From the NCBI RefSeq assembly GCF_036785885.1, contig NC_092317.1, forward strand, positions 3,102,501-3,166,500: a stretch of DNA of 64,000 nt, in the 5' to 3' direction. The stretch's first letter is position 1, and every line of letters begins with the position of its first letter. Under the pieces are notes generated by a model. That model was given only the letters and a program-made list of their open reading frames with translations, was not told the DNA's origin and searched no databases. Shown here in pieces: positions 12,199-23,315 of this stretch. Origin of the DNA: Coffea arabica. Taxonomy: Eukaryota > Streptophyta > Magnoliopsida > Gentianales > Rubiaceae. The translations under genes and the position numbers were made by a program.

Positions 12199-15100
12199 AT
12201 GGATGCCCTGCAAGTTGTTTCCTCCGCAATGCAGATTGTTTCAAGTATGGTTGCTGCTATTGGATCACTAGAGCAAGCATCTAGAAATCTTGATGATGCT
12301 CCAAAGAGAATTCGAATCCTTGAGGAATTTGTGTCTGAACTCGAAAATTTGGTCCTCAAAACAAGGCAAAAACACGTGTATAAGCTCCATGATTCCCGTT
12401 TGGAGCGCCAAATACAGAGCTTGAATAATCTTATTGATCGGCTGCATCCAAACATCACAAAGGCAAAAAGGATAGTGTCAAAAAGCAAATTTAAGAACTT
12501 TGCTAAAGTTGTATGGAACTCAATGGCTGGTGATCCTCTTGCAAAGATTTTGCTTTCGATACAGTATGACTTGAAATGGTGGCTTGAATCTCAGAATTTG
12601 TCAAGGGATGTCGAGAATGTTATAGAAAGGACAGCTAGAAACATCCCAAGTCGATTGAAGGTAAACTCAGATCAAGGCTACCCGATATTGGGTAAGTGCT
12701 CTTTTGTGCAAAACATGCTGGAGAAAGATGATACTCACCATGTTATCTTAATTGTTGGACTGTCTGGCATTGGGAAGACATGTTTAGCTCGTCAAGTGGC
12801 TTCTGATCTTCCATCAAAATTTGTAGATGGTGCCATTGAACTTCGATTTGGGCAATGGTGCAGCAGGGCTGCTTGCAACGGGAACAAGGCTGAATATCAG
12901 AGGCGATTGACAAGGAAACTGACAAAATTCCTGGTGCAGATTGGGTCTCAGAAAAAGATGCAGGATGAACACTGCAGAGATCTTGAAGACATTGGTTACT
13001 TGCTTCAAGAAGCACTATATGGGAAGAGCATTTTGGTACTCCTTGATGATGTCTGGGAACAAGATATTGTTGAACGTTTTGCAAAGTTGTATGATAACAA
13101 CTGTAAATACTTAGTAACAACTAGGAACGAGTCTATCTATGAGATAACAGAAGCTGAGAAAGTAGAGTTGAGTAAGGATGACATAATGGAAATAAGCAAG
13201 GCAGTTCTTCTACACCATACCTTTCTTACGGAGGATCAGCTACCAGTATGTCCTTCTACCATGTCTTGCACTGTTTTATGATTGCTAAAACATGAGCTGT
13301 GTATATCATTTCACTGCTTTTGTGATTTCTGTGCATTTATCGTCATCCCCAGAACATTTGTGCTGTAAATGCTGTTAATCAGCAATGGCATTGCTGGTTT
13401 CATGCTTAAACTATTTTAATTCCAAATCCATTACTGACTCAAGCATATCTGATATCTCTGTACCATGACTTCTAAGAACGAATGTTTAATTTTTTTTGTT
13501 TTTCAAAGAATGCTAGGACTCTCAAAATAATCAATTAGCTTGTCACTGTTTTTTCTTTTCCTGCAATAATCTTGGTCGATTTCACCTTAATTGTTAAAAA
13601 CTCAAAACATACAATCCTTGGTCTAGTGGCTAAGGTTGAGGTCCCAGCACTTAGATGTCTTGGGTTTAAAACCCCCCCTCCCCCTCTTCGCCTTCTTGCT
13701 TCTTAAATCTCACCCGCCCCTGCTAGAAATTTTTTTTTAATATATGTGCTTTTTTCTGTTCTTTTATAATCTGGTGTTATGGAACTTTGTTTCATCAATA
13801 ATCTGTTTATTTTCCTAAGTTTTGAGATTTTCTTGTTTCACAGGAGGTTGCTGAAATGTTGCTTGAACGTTGTGGTCACCATCCTTTAACAGTTGCTGTC
13901 ATGGGCAAGGCTCTTCGCAAAGAAGTAAGAGCTGAGAAATGGGAAAAGGCCATATCCGACCTATCAACATATGCCACATCTGCACCAGGTCCAATTTCAT
14001 ATGTAAATGAGAAAGAAGCTGAGACCACCGTTACCATATTTGGATCACTTGAGTTCAGCCTTGAAGTGATGCCAGAAGACTCAAGAAAGCTGTTTATTGC
14101 TTTCGCTTCTCTTTCATGGGCAGAACCTCTTCCTGAAGCTTGCCTAGAGGCCATATGGTCGGTTATTGGGCAGGAAAATTTGTTTCCTCTTACAGTTTGC
14201 AAGCTTGTTGAAGGTTCTCTACTGATGAAAACTGATGCCACTTCTATATACCAAGTACATGACATGGTTTCCCTATACCTTAACAGCAAGGAAAATGATT
14301 CAGTTATTATGCTTCTGACAGAATCTACTGCTGAGAAATCAGCATTTATCAGTCCCTGGCTTTTTATTTTTGGGAAGAATGCAGTTAAAATAGTTTCTGA
14401 GCAAAAGATTGAATCTGCCCTTGGCTCTTCTGAAGAAAAGCAGGCAATTATTGTCTTGGAATCAATTATTCAAGCATTCATGTCTAGCGAATTAATCTCA
14501 GAAATTGAGGCCACCAGAGCAAGCTTGAGTAGGATTTTAGGACCCAAGATTGGAGATCTGATGTCTGCTGAATCACAGAGTCTGGTTGCTCTCTCTGCAA
14601 AAGCAATCATCAGCATTTTCACGAAAGCTGATTTCTCCAACTACTTGCCATCCCTTGAAACTACTGGTGCAGTTGATAACCTTGCAGATATATTGCAAGT
14701 CTGTGATGACCCTATGGTCCAAACTAACATTTCAACTGTCCTAGCAAAGCTTGCTGAGTTTGGAACCCCTGGCACAGTAGATAAGGTCCTTCAGAGAATT
14801 CCGTTGAGTCAGCTGGCAGATTTGCTCTCTCCTAGTGCTGAGGAATGGCATGACAGTGTATTTACAACATTGATTTCATTAATGAAAGCTGGAAAATCGA
14901 AAGCTGTTGAGAAAATGTTTGCTTCTGAGTTAGATAAGAGCTTGATTAGACTTCTTGAGAATGGGTCTGATGTTACTCAACACCATGCGCTTGTCATATT
15001 GAAGTCATTTTATGAGCTTGGAGGTCCTTCAACAAATGGATCACTTGGCCCTGGTATTCTAAAGTTGCTGCCTTGGCAAGCAAGACTTCGATTGGAAAAA

Positions 15101-15929
15101 TATGTGTTGTCAAATCAAAACTCTCTCCCTTCACCAAAGCCACAGACTTTTGATGATATCATCCACAAAATGCTGGAAAATAGTGACAAGCGAATACTGG
15201 AAGCTATGCAAGATGTCATACCAATAGTAGAAAAAGCAGGAGAACCAATAATCGGAGACATGATCTTAAGAAGTCTCCTTGTAAAACGATTGTCAGAACT
15301 CTTGCCAAGAACAATACCTTTTGAAGGCTGAATCTGCCTTTGTACTAATGAAGCTCGCTTGCTCTGGAGGGGAGCCCTGCATTAAGAAAATACTTGAATA
15401 TGACATCATTCAAGAACTTGTTAAAATGATGCAATGTGACACTCCTGAGCTACAGGATTCAGCCTACACAACCCTACATCAAATGCTTTTTGCCCAAGGT
15501 GGAGTTCTTATTCTAGATCAGATGTTTCAGATTGGACAGATTGATAGGTTAGTTAATTTGATTGAGAGCAAGTCAGCGAAGACCAGAGAGGTAAGCTTGA
15601 ACTGTGTTCTAGATGTAGTTGAGGTGGGAAATAAAATCTGCTTGGAACGGATGTTTTCTTTGCAAGTAATTGAAAAGCTGGCCAAAATTGAAAAGAGTCG
15701 TGGGGGTTCTGGCGCAACTGTGGTTGGGTTTCTGAAGGGTATTAGTAAGTGCAAGCATCTGACAACCGCAGAGCGTTGGGTGATGAAGCAGCAAGTAGTT
15801 AGGAAGGCAAGGGCAGCACTTAAAGGCCATAAATTTGAAACCCAAGTTATGGCAGCTATTGATGCTTGTCTTTCTGAGGGTTCTAAAGGTGCCAGTAGTA
15901 CCAGTAGTAGAAGAAGACACAAAAGATAA
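12199..15929 (+). pseudogene. NB-ARC/armadillo STAND protein gene with a 3' frameshift
   Basis: Two exons, 12199-13245 and 13844-15929, join in phase 0. The N-terminal 140 residues are helical with a coiled-coil look. NB-ARC follows, with P-loop GLSGIGKT at 187-194, Walker B ILVLLDDVW at about 278-286, YLVTTRN as the sensor-like motif, CGHHPLTVAVMG in the GLPL position and VHD at 487-489 where plant NLRs have MHD. The second half is made of armadillo-like helical repeats (for example LADILQVCDDPMVQTNISTV, LIRLLENGSDVTQHHALVIL) with no leucine-rich repeats. This is the NB-ARC-ARM architecture, a STAND ATPase related to plant immune receptors. The frame stops at 15329-15331 after residue 844, but a clearly homologous armadillo tail (ESAFVLMKLACSGGEPCIKK) continues in the +1 frame to 15929. 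The switch must lie between 15284 and 15331. It may be a real pseudogene, a truncated protein or a sequencing error. Confidence 0.8.
13613..13739 (+). mobile_element. SINE-like insertion in the NB-ARC/ARM intron
   Basis: A tRNA-like RNA polymerase III promoter layout is visible: an A-box-like TTGGTCTAGTGGCTAAGG at about 13618-13635 and a B-box-like GGGTTTAAAACCCC near 13661, spaced as in tRNA-derived SINEs. A C-rich tract and a terminal T run (to about 13739) follow. The B box deviates from the GGTTCGANTCC consensus, so the copy is old or diverged. I could not fix target duplications by eye. Confidence 0.45.
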
Positions 15930-17269
15930 TTCAAGTCTGTGCCTATAGATCCAACGATGACATGATTATTTTCTACAAGAATATGAAAGATTGGTATTCT
16001 TAAATTGGTTTGTGATTATTTCAACCTTAGCATTTTCGATTCTAGTGTGCATAACCTACTGCAATCACGTAGCCACAGAAGGGGATAAAAAAAAAAAAAA
16101 AACTCTTCAAATTGTCAGCACAAGATGACTCTGTATTTTGATCATAGATAGAACACTCGACAAAATTCGTATCTTGCATTCGTTTATCCGCTTCCGAGGA
16201 TGTTTGATTGGGTGAAGTTTGTGTAGATTAGCTCGGATTTGCAAATCAAAGTTCTTAATGGGCATCAAGGAGTGGACTTTGGATATGAAGGGGTAAAATT
16301 AAATACATAAATCTAAGGAGGCCTCATTTATTACAACCCAATGTTGTTAGACCCAAAAAAAAAAAAAAATTGCTGTTAGACGGCCAATGTCAATTTGGAT
16401 TGAGAATACTTCTTTTGCGACTTTCTTTTTGTCTTAAAATTTCATCCGGGCAGGGCTCAATTCAGTGCTTAGATATAGAGGCATCGAAACGGGTGATTCG
16501 AATGGGTTTGAGCATATTATTATTGGATAATGGATATAATTGGTTAATTCATTTATACTCATTTAATAAATAGATATGAATATATCTAACTACCCATTTA
16601 TGAATCATTTAAAATTTTACTTATTTTTTTCATTTTTTCGCATGTTGTTTAACAAGAAATAATGGTATTTTATCATTATTATGTTGGTAAGAAATTCAAA
16701 TTTATTTGCTCAACGCTCACTAAAAATTGAATATAAGTATATAATTATTCTTAAATTGATATCAATGGATAAAAAACCAAGTCAACTCATTACCCATCAA
16801 TTAAATGAATTTAATTGGATATTCATTTAGATTCATTTAAAATCAATGGAGGGTTATTGGTATACGGACTCGGACAGATCAACCTAACTAGGGTTGTGAT
16901 CACGGACCACTCCAGAAGAAGACGCATCCTCCTCCTCCGATTGGCTACTATGTCGACCATGAAACCTCATCCTCTCCCTCTCTCAGTGCACTTTGGCTGC
17001 TTGCGAAGCCATGTTGTCCTTAACACATGGCTTAGACTAACTCTATTTAACAACTGGAGTTAACAAGCTGACACCCAGGGGAGATAAAGCATGGCATTTC
17101 CTATGCAAAAAACAAAGAGGAATCCGATCTTTTTAATGTAAGATCAGAATAGGATGAGGGCATAAAATACGTAAATAGGACCCGTCAAAGTGGAAATGTA
17201 GACAGAAACAACAATTTGTGATAACATCATTACTATGCACAAAGTCTTCTATGATAGTAATAAATACAA
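15930..17269. other. AT-rich intergenic with decayed repeats
   Basis: No gene is seen. The segment at about 16150-16410 shares diverged sequence with 33170-33420 (same order of short blocks such as AGATTTGCAAAT and CAATTTGGATTGAG). The segment 16490-16860 contains ATGGGT-type and AATTGG-type words like those of the hAT element at 35.2 kb and may be an old relative. Confidence 0.4.
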
Positions 17270-18038
17270 GGGATAATATTAGAAACCTCTTTTGAGATTT
17301 CTCCCAATATCACTTGACACTTCTGAAGTTTTAAAAATAATCACTTACCTGTCCTAGTAATTGCAAAGAACTATATTGATCCTTATTTGATACATAATTC
17401 ATATTTCAAATAAATTGAGCTCAAAATTTATTTTTTTTTTAAAAAAAAAAAAAGAAACAAAAGCCACCTTATTCTCTTTCTCCGACAATCTCTCTTATTC
17501 ATTTTTATGGATGATTGTGTGATTTTTTATTCTTAAATTATAGGAAATTGAAGTTTGTTTATCTTTTGAACTTTTTATGATTGTGATAGACTGAAGTACG
17601 ATTTCTTTGTTTATTTTGAGTTGATTTTTATAACAATTAGTACAACTTAAAGGCTTGGGCCATTAGTTGAGACGAAGTTGAGAAAAAATATAAGATTTAT
17701 AAGAAATCGATTTTGAACATATAGAGTTAAATTGGAGCTTGTATATTTATTTACAAATATCTTTTTTATTTTTCAAATTTATAATTTTTATGGTCTATAG
17801 ATTTGTGATGTTGAGGTACTACTAGCGATTGTTTTTTTTGTGGTGATTTTTCTTGGAGTAAACAAAGTGGTTTAGGAATTTTTTTTTATTTAGCAAAATA
17901 TGCAAAAGAGTAATTTAGGGATTTTTTAATTTTATTACACAAATAACAAAAGTAAAGGAGGTAAGAGATATTTTTAAAACTTTAGAGGTGCTACATGATA
18001 TTAAGAAGAATCTCAAGGGTGATTTTTGATATTATCCC
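17270..18038. mobile_element. Terminal-inverted-repeat element, Mutator-like
   Basis: The left end is GGGATAATATTAGAAACCTC. The right end read inward is GGGATAATATCAAAAATCAC, followed on both sides by similar TTGAGATT words, so the inverted ends extend roughly 40-60 bp with divergence. The 769-bp interior is AT-rich and has no ORF. The flanking 9-mers match only partly, so the superfamily call rests on the TIR type. A further left end of the same family occurs at 33538. Confidence 0.55.
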
Positions 18039-18370
18039 AAAATATAAACAAATGATAAAAGATTAGTAAACTTGTAATGGGTCTTTGGTCCTCCAATGCA
18101 CCAGAAAAAGAAAGAAGAAAAATGCAAACAAATGATAAAATATCTCTAGGAGAGTACAACAGTTTCCCATTTCAAATATATCGTTGGGTAAGTTTCGAGG
18201 GATTGATATGATATTGGCACGAACTTAGAAGTTAGAACCAATAACATTGCTCCAATAGCAAAATAATCGCAACTTGCGCCAATAGCTATAAATCCAAAAT
18301 ACTGATCAACTTAACCAAGTTAACTCAGTCAGTAAAAATTTCTACCAAATTAGGATTGCAAATGAATCGA

Positions 18371-18375
18371 GCTGC
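18371..18375. repeat. Target-site duplication, left copy
   Basis: GCTGC directly abuts the 5' LTR. The same five bases abut the 3' LTR at 23580-23584, proving a single intact insertion event with no later recombination at the ends. Confidence 0.95.
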
Positions 18376-18639
18376 TGTCAGGAACACAAGCATACGTCGT
18401 CGTTTTAGTGATTCTAGCTAAATAATGCAGTTGTTAGGGAACGATGTCGTTTTACTTACAAAAGTTAGTTGGTCGGTTGTATCATGTTATAAATAAAGGG
18501 CTCTGTGAATGGCCAGGGTACCTGAGTAATAACCAAATTCTGTTACATTCATTCTCTCTCTCTCATTTCCTGATTCTCTCTCCCTTTCTCTCTTTCCCTT
18601 CCCTCCAATTTCCAAATCTGATAATCCAAGACCCTGACA
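18376..18639 (+). repeat. 5' LTR, 264 bp
   Basis: It starts TGTCAGG and ends CCTGACA, the TG..CA form with a short inverted terminus. A TATAAATA promoter-like word is at about 18489, followed by a CT-rich leader tract. The sequence matches the 3' LTR throughout by eye. Confidence 0.95.
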
Positions 18640-18640
18640 A

Positions 18641-18653
18641 AGTGGTATCAGAG
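18641..18653 (+). other. Primer-binding site, initiator tRNA-Met type
   Basis: TGGTATCAGAGC lies immediately after the 5' LTR, as in most plant gypsy and copia elements. It is complementary to the 3' end of initiator tRNA-Met and primes minus-strand DNA synthesis. Confidence 0.93.
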
Positions 18654-18675
18654 CTACCGATCCTTGGTAGCTCCA

Positions 18676-21600
18676 ATGGCGGAAGGAACTCGCCTCAAAA
18701 CCTTGGAGGAACAGGTGAAGAAGCAAGAAGCAAGACTACAGGAGGCTATGGAGGCATTTCACTCTTCACAGCAGCAATTTCATGCTGATTTTGGCGGTGA
18801 GATCAGAGCAGAAATAGAGATTTCCAACAGGAAGTTGGAGAAACTGGAGGTGATGATGGGCGGATTGGAGCTGAAATTCAACTCCTTCCTACAGATGATG
18901 ATGAACAGAGAAAGGAGTGCTGCGGAGGAAGCTAGAGAAGCACCACTACTACCTACTCCACCGCCTCAACATCGGATCAACAAGAGTGGCGAAAGCAATG
19001 GAGACTTCACCAGAAGAGATGAAGGTAGGATCTATGCACCTTTTCCTCCTAGACTAGAGTTACCTCTTTTCCATGGAGAAAATCCGCAAGAATGGTTAAG
19101 GAAATGTAATAAGTACTTTTTGAACTATCACATTCCTGAAAATCAGAAGGTAGATGTAATTGAGATGTTTTTAGAAGGAAAAGCAGATAAATGGTTTCAA
19201 GGCCTTAAAATGGAGAAGACAGGCCTCAGTTGGACAGAATTTGAGGAATTCTTGTGCAAGAGGTTTGGTAACAAAATTTGTAAAGACATAGTGGAAGAAT
19301 TTAATAAGATCCAGCAGATTGGGAGTGTTGAGGAATATCAAGAAAAATTTGAGGAGCTCAAGCCATTAATGCTGATGAAGAACCCCCAGTTAGATGAAGG
19401 ATACTTTGTGTCAAGTTTCATTAGCGGACTTAGGGAAGAAATTAAACCAATTCTCAGAATGTTTAAGCCTACAGAATTGTCTGCTGCTTATGAAATGGCA
19501 CAGCTACAGGAGTACTCCTTGCAGTTGCAGAACAAACCAGGAAGGGAAGTGCAGAAAAATCTAGTGGAGAATAAGTTCGGCATGCATAAGAGTCAACCTC
19601 CAAACACCAATTCAGGCAATCTATATAGGGTTCCCCCTGTTAACCAGCACAAGTTCTCCAATACAAGAAAGACAACTTCAGATAACAATTACAATAGAAG
19701 GATTTCGCCACAGGAAATTCAGTACAGAAGGAACAATGGTCTGTGCTTTAAGTGTGGAGAGAAGTACGGCGCAGGGCATCAGTGCAAAACAGGTCACCTA
19801 AATTTCTTCCTTGGGGATGAAGAAGAGGACGCTGATTTTGAGGATGCAGTGGGAGAGCAGGATGAGCACACTGGGAATCCAGGAACTGTTATGGAAATGT
19901 CTTTGAACACACTGTCAGAATCTCTCAAAAGAAACACTATCACCATCACTGGGCATCTAGATGGGGAGGAGGTGCTAATCCTAGTGGATACAGGGAGCTC
20001 TGACAGCTACATTGACAGTGAATTGGTCATTGCACTGGATATTCCTTACCGAATGGTCTCACCCTTCTCTGTTATTGTGGGGAATGGGGCATGTGTAACC
20101 AGCAAGGCCATCTGTCCAAGGGTCAAATGGGAAGTTAACCAACACCAATTTGGCTTTGATCTGAAAGTGATGCAACTAAGTGGGTGGCATATTGTGCTAG
20201 GGGTAGATTGGATGACTCATTTTAGCCCCATCACGTTTGATTTCCGCAATCTTAGGATCTCTATGGAGTATCAAGGCGAAACAGTTCATCTACAAGGGAG
20301 TTCAGAGGATTGTGAGTTGGATCTAATTAGGGGCAAGGACCTTAGGCATTTTATAGAGTATAAGAAGAGATGCTTTGCTATCAGGACCATGGAAACAGCA
20401 ATGACACCAGCAGGAGCCTCAGAAGGGTCGAGTGAGGAGCAGCAACCTCAGGAAATCAAAGAATTGCTGGGAGAATTTTCAGATGTCTTTCAGCTGCCTG
20501 TGTCCTTGCCACCTATCAGGGCGTGTGACCATGCAATTCCCTTGAAGTCAGAAGCTCAACCATTTAAGCTTAAGCCTTATAGGTACCCTCATTCTCAGAA
20601 GGAGGAAATTGAGAAGCAGGTTACAGAGATGTTACAACATGGAATTGCAAGGCACAGCAACAGTCCATTTGCATCACCAGTTTTATTGGTCAAAAAGAAG
20701 GAAGGCTCCTGGCGATTGTGTGTAGACTACAGGAAGCTGAATGCACTCACCATCAAAGATTGCTATCCCATTCCAAATGTGGACGAATTGCTGAATGAGT
20801 TAGCTGGATCCAAGTATAAATCTAAGCTAGACCTGACTGCAGGTTACCATCAGATCAGAGTCAAACTTCAGGATGTGCACAAAACAGCATTCCAAACTCA
20901 TTGTGGCCATTATGAGTTTCTAGTCATGCCTTTTGGGCTGACTAATGCTCCTGCAACTTTTCAGTCCCTAATGAACCAAATTTTTCAACCTTATTTGAGA
21001 AAATTTGTTTTAGTCTTCTTTGATGATATCTTGATCTATAGTAAGACATGGGAACTGCACTTGCAGCACCTGAAACTTGTGTTGAAGGTGCTCAGGGAGA
21101 ATCAGTTGTTTGCTAAAGCCTCAAAATGTTCTTTTGCACAGTCTAGAGTGGATTATTTGGGACACACCATTTCAGAGGGAGGTGTTAGCATGGATTCCTC
21201 CAAAGTGAACAGTATTGTAACCTGGCCTTCACCTAAGTCAGTAAAAGAACTACGAGGATTTCTTGGACTCACAGGGTACTACAGAAGATTCATTAAAGGA
21301 TATGGGATTCTGTGTAGGCCTCTGACGGAATTACTGAGGAAGGATGCATTTGTTTGGACTGACACAACTCAGAAGGCTTTTGACTTGCTCAAAAGAGTAA
21401 TGACCACGGCCCCAGTACTCAGGTTGCCTGACTTTAAGCAGCCATTTGTGATAGAAACTGATGCGAGTGGAGGGGGAATTGGGGCTGTGCTCATGCAGGA
21501 GGGTCATCCTATTGCATTTCTCAGCAAATCATTGAGTCCAAAGAATTTGGGGTTGTCTACTTATGAAAAGGAATTGCTGGCATTGGTGATGGCTGTGACA

Positions 21601-23298
21601 AAATGGAGACACTACCTAGTGGGCTACCACTTCATCATCAGGACAGACCATCAATCCCTAAAATATTTGCTGGATCAGAAGTTGACAACAGCAATACAAC
21701 ACAAATGGTTAACCAAGCTTTTGGGACTGGATTATGAGATTCAGTACAAAAGGGGCAGTGAGAATTTGGTTGCGGATGCACTTTCAAGGAGAGCTGCAAT
21801 AGAAAGTGGGGAGGAGCACAGGACAGGCACTTGCCTGGCTTTAACTGCTGTTAAACCAGTGTGGATGACAGAACTAGTCAAAAGCTATGAGCAAGACTCT
21901 CAGTGTCAGGAATTAATTGCCAAGTTGGTATTGGACCCTGAACTCCCAGATCAGTATCAGCTAAGTGATGGTATTATCAGGTATAAAGGGAAGCTCTATG
22001 TGGGGTCAAGTAATGGAGTCAGGGAGCAAATTATGGGAGCCTTGCACTCTTCTTCTATTGGAGGTCATTCAGGACAAAAGGTGAGTTGGCACAGAATCAG
22101 TAGTATATTTTATTGGCCTGATTTGAAACAGGATGTTAAGAGGTTTGTGCAGGCATGTGATAACTGTCAGAGGAATAAGGCTGAGCACATTCAGTATCCA
22201 GGACTTCTACAGCCTCTTCCTATACCTAATCAGGCGTGGACACACATCTCTATGGATTTCATAGAGAAACTACCACATTCACAAAACTTTGATACCATTC
22301 TGGTGGTGGTGGATCGACTCACTAAATACAGTCACTTCTTGTTGCTTGTTCATCCCTTTACAGCTAAGCAGGTAGCACAAGTTTTCATTGATCAGGTGTA
22401 TAAGCTCCACGGATTGCCTGAGACTATAGTTACTGATAGAGACAAGATCTTTACTAGCCATTTCTGGAGGGAACTGTTTCGCTTGGTGGGGGTGAACTTA
22501 TGTTACAGTTCTGCATACCATCCAGAGACAGATGGTCAAACTGAAAGGGTTAACCAGTGTGTAGAGGCATATTTGAGGTGTATGACTGGGGAATTTCCAA
22601 GTCAGTGGAGTAAGTGGCTTCCTCTAGCTGAATGGTGGTACAATTCTGCTTATCATTCAAGCCTGAATGTGACTCCCTTTGAGGCCCTCTACGGCTATAA
22701 AGCACTACCCTTACCAATGGGCCCCTACTGTGACTCTATTGTTCCTGCAGCAGCTCAAGCACTCCAGGACAGAATTAGGATTTCGGCCAGTATCAAGGAG
22801 CATCTGCTTAAGGCTCAGCAACGAACAAAATATTTTGCAGACAGGCATAGAACTGAGAGGAGTTTTGAAGTTGGGGATTTGGTGTTCCTCAAGCTGCAAC
22901 CTTATAGGCAGCAGTCCATGGCCATTCGGAAGAACCTTAAGCTGTCAGCAAAATTCTATGGACCCTTTGAAGTGGAGGCAAAAATAGGGGAGGTTGCTTA
23001 TAAACTCAAATTGCCTCCTGCAGCTAGGATACACCCAGTGTTTCACGTCTCTTTACTAAAAAAGAGAATTGGTCCCCCACAGCAAGTTTCCCCTACCTTG
23101 CCAGAATTCGATTTGCAGGATCAATGGCCCTTGATGCCAGAAATGATTCTGAGGAGACGAGCTATTCTAAGGAAGGGAACACCTGTGGTTCAATACTTGA
23201 TCAAATGGCAACAATTGGAGTATGATGAAGCATCCTGGGAGGATAAGGATTTCGTGGAACAGCAATTTCCTGAGTTCAAGACTTGCGGACAAGTCTGA
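18676..23298 (+). CDS. Gag-pol polyprotein of the chromovirus
   Basis: One open frame of 1540 residues from ATG 18676 (the longer reading starts at TTG). In order: coiled-coil N-terminus; gag core at about 115-260 (LPLFHGENPQEWLRKCNKYF); zinc knuckle CFKCGEKYGAGHQC at about 357-370; aspartic protease LVDTGSSDSYI with Asp near 438; reverse transcriptase with CVDYRKLNALT and FFDDILIYS near 781-789; RNase H from ETDASGGGIGAVL; integrase with an HHCC zinc region near 1123-1170 and DDE motifs in MDFIEKL, VTDRDKIF and the TDGQTERVNQ helix; C-terminal chromodomain ending with VQYLIKWQQLEYDEASWEDK. Gag and pol are fused in one frame, as in this clade. All catalytic motifs I can check are intact and no stop interrupts it. 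Confidence 0.95.
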   Translation: MAEGTRLKTLEEQVKKQEARLQEAMEAFHSSQQQFHADFGGEIRAEIEISNRKLEKLEVMMGGLELKFNSFLQMMMNRERSAAEEAREAPLLPTPPPQHRINKSGESNGDFTRRDEGRIYAPFPPRLELPLFHGENPQEWLRKCNKYFLNYHIPENQKVDVIEMFLEGKADKWFQGLKMEKTGLSWTEFEEFLCKRFGNKICKDIVEEFNKIQQIGSVEEYQEKFEELKPLMLMKNPQLDEGYFVSSFISGLREEIKPILRMFKPTELSAAYEMAQLQEYSLQLQNKPGREVQKNLVENKFGMHKSQPPNTNSGNLYRVPPVNQHKFSNTRKTTSDNNYNRRISPQEIQYRRNNGLCFKCGEKYGAGHQCKTGHLNFFLGDEEEDADFEDAVGEQDEHTGNPGTVMEMSLNTLSESLKRNTITITGHLDGEEVLILVDTGSSDSYIDSELVIALDIPYRMVSPFSVIVGNGACVTSKAICPRVKWEVNQHQFGFDLKVMQLSGWHIVLGVDWMTHFSPITFDFRNLRISMEYQGETVHLQGSSEDCELDLIRGKDLRHFIEYKKRCFAIRTMETAMTPAGASEGSSEEQQPQEIKELLGEFSDVFQLPVSLPPIRACDHAIPLKSEAQPFKLKPYRYPHSQKEEIEKQVTEMLQHGIARHSNSPFASPVLLVKKKEGSWRLCVDYRKLNALTIKDCYPIPNVDELLNELAGSKYKSKLDLTAGYHQIRVKLQDVHKTAFQTHCGHYEFLVMPFGLTNAPATFQSLMNQIFQPYLRKFVLVFFDDILIYSKTWELHLQHLKLVLKVLRENQLFAKASKCSFAQSRVDYLGHTISEGGVSMDSSKVNSIVTWPSPKSVKELRGFLGLTGYYRRFIKGYGILCRPLTELLRKDAFVWTDTTQKAFDLLKRVMTTAPVLRLPDFKQPFVIETDASGGGIGAVLMQEGHPIAFLSKSLSPKNLGLSTYEKELLALVMAVTKWRHYLVGYHFIIRTDHQSLKYLLDQKLTTAIQHKWLTKLLGLDYEIQYKRGSENLVADALSRRAAIESGEEHRTGTCLALTAVKPVWMTELVKSYEQDSQCQELIAKLVLDPELPDQYQLSDGIIRYKGKLYVGSSNGVREQIMGALHSSSIGGHSGQKVSWHRISSIFYWPDLKQDVKRFVQACDNCQRNKAEHIQYPGLLQPLPIPNQAWTHISMDFIEKLPHSQNFDTILVVVDRLTKYSHFLLLVHPFTAKQVAQVFIDQVYKLHGLPETIVTDRDKIFTSHFWRELFRLVGVNLCYSSAYHPETDGQTERVNQCVEAYLRCMTGEFPSQWSKWLPLAEWWYNSAYHSSLNVTPFEALYGYKALPLPMGPYCDSIVPAAAQALQDRIRISASIKEHLLKAQQRTKYFADRHRTERSFEVGDLVFLKLQPYRQQSMAIRKNLKLSAKFYGPFEVEAKIGEVAYKLKLPPAARIHPVFHVSLLKKRIGPPQQVSPTLPEFDLQDQWPLMPEMILRRRAILRKGTPVVQYLIKWQQLEYDEASWEDKDFVEQQFPEFKTCGQV

Positions 23299-23300
23299 AC

Positions 23301-23315
23301 TAAAGGAGGAGGCAA
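23301..23315 (+). other. Polypurine tract before the 3' LTR
   Basis: AAAGGAGGAGGCAA abuts the 3' LTR and follows the polyprotein stop by only a few bases. It is the expected plus-strand primer. Confidence 0.85.

Noticed and set aside
18444-18788. ORF inside the 5' LTR, repeated at 23384
   Set aside because: It is the LTR translated; the same peptide in both LTRs only reflects their identity.
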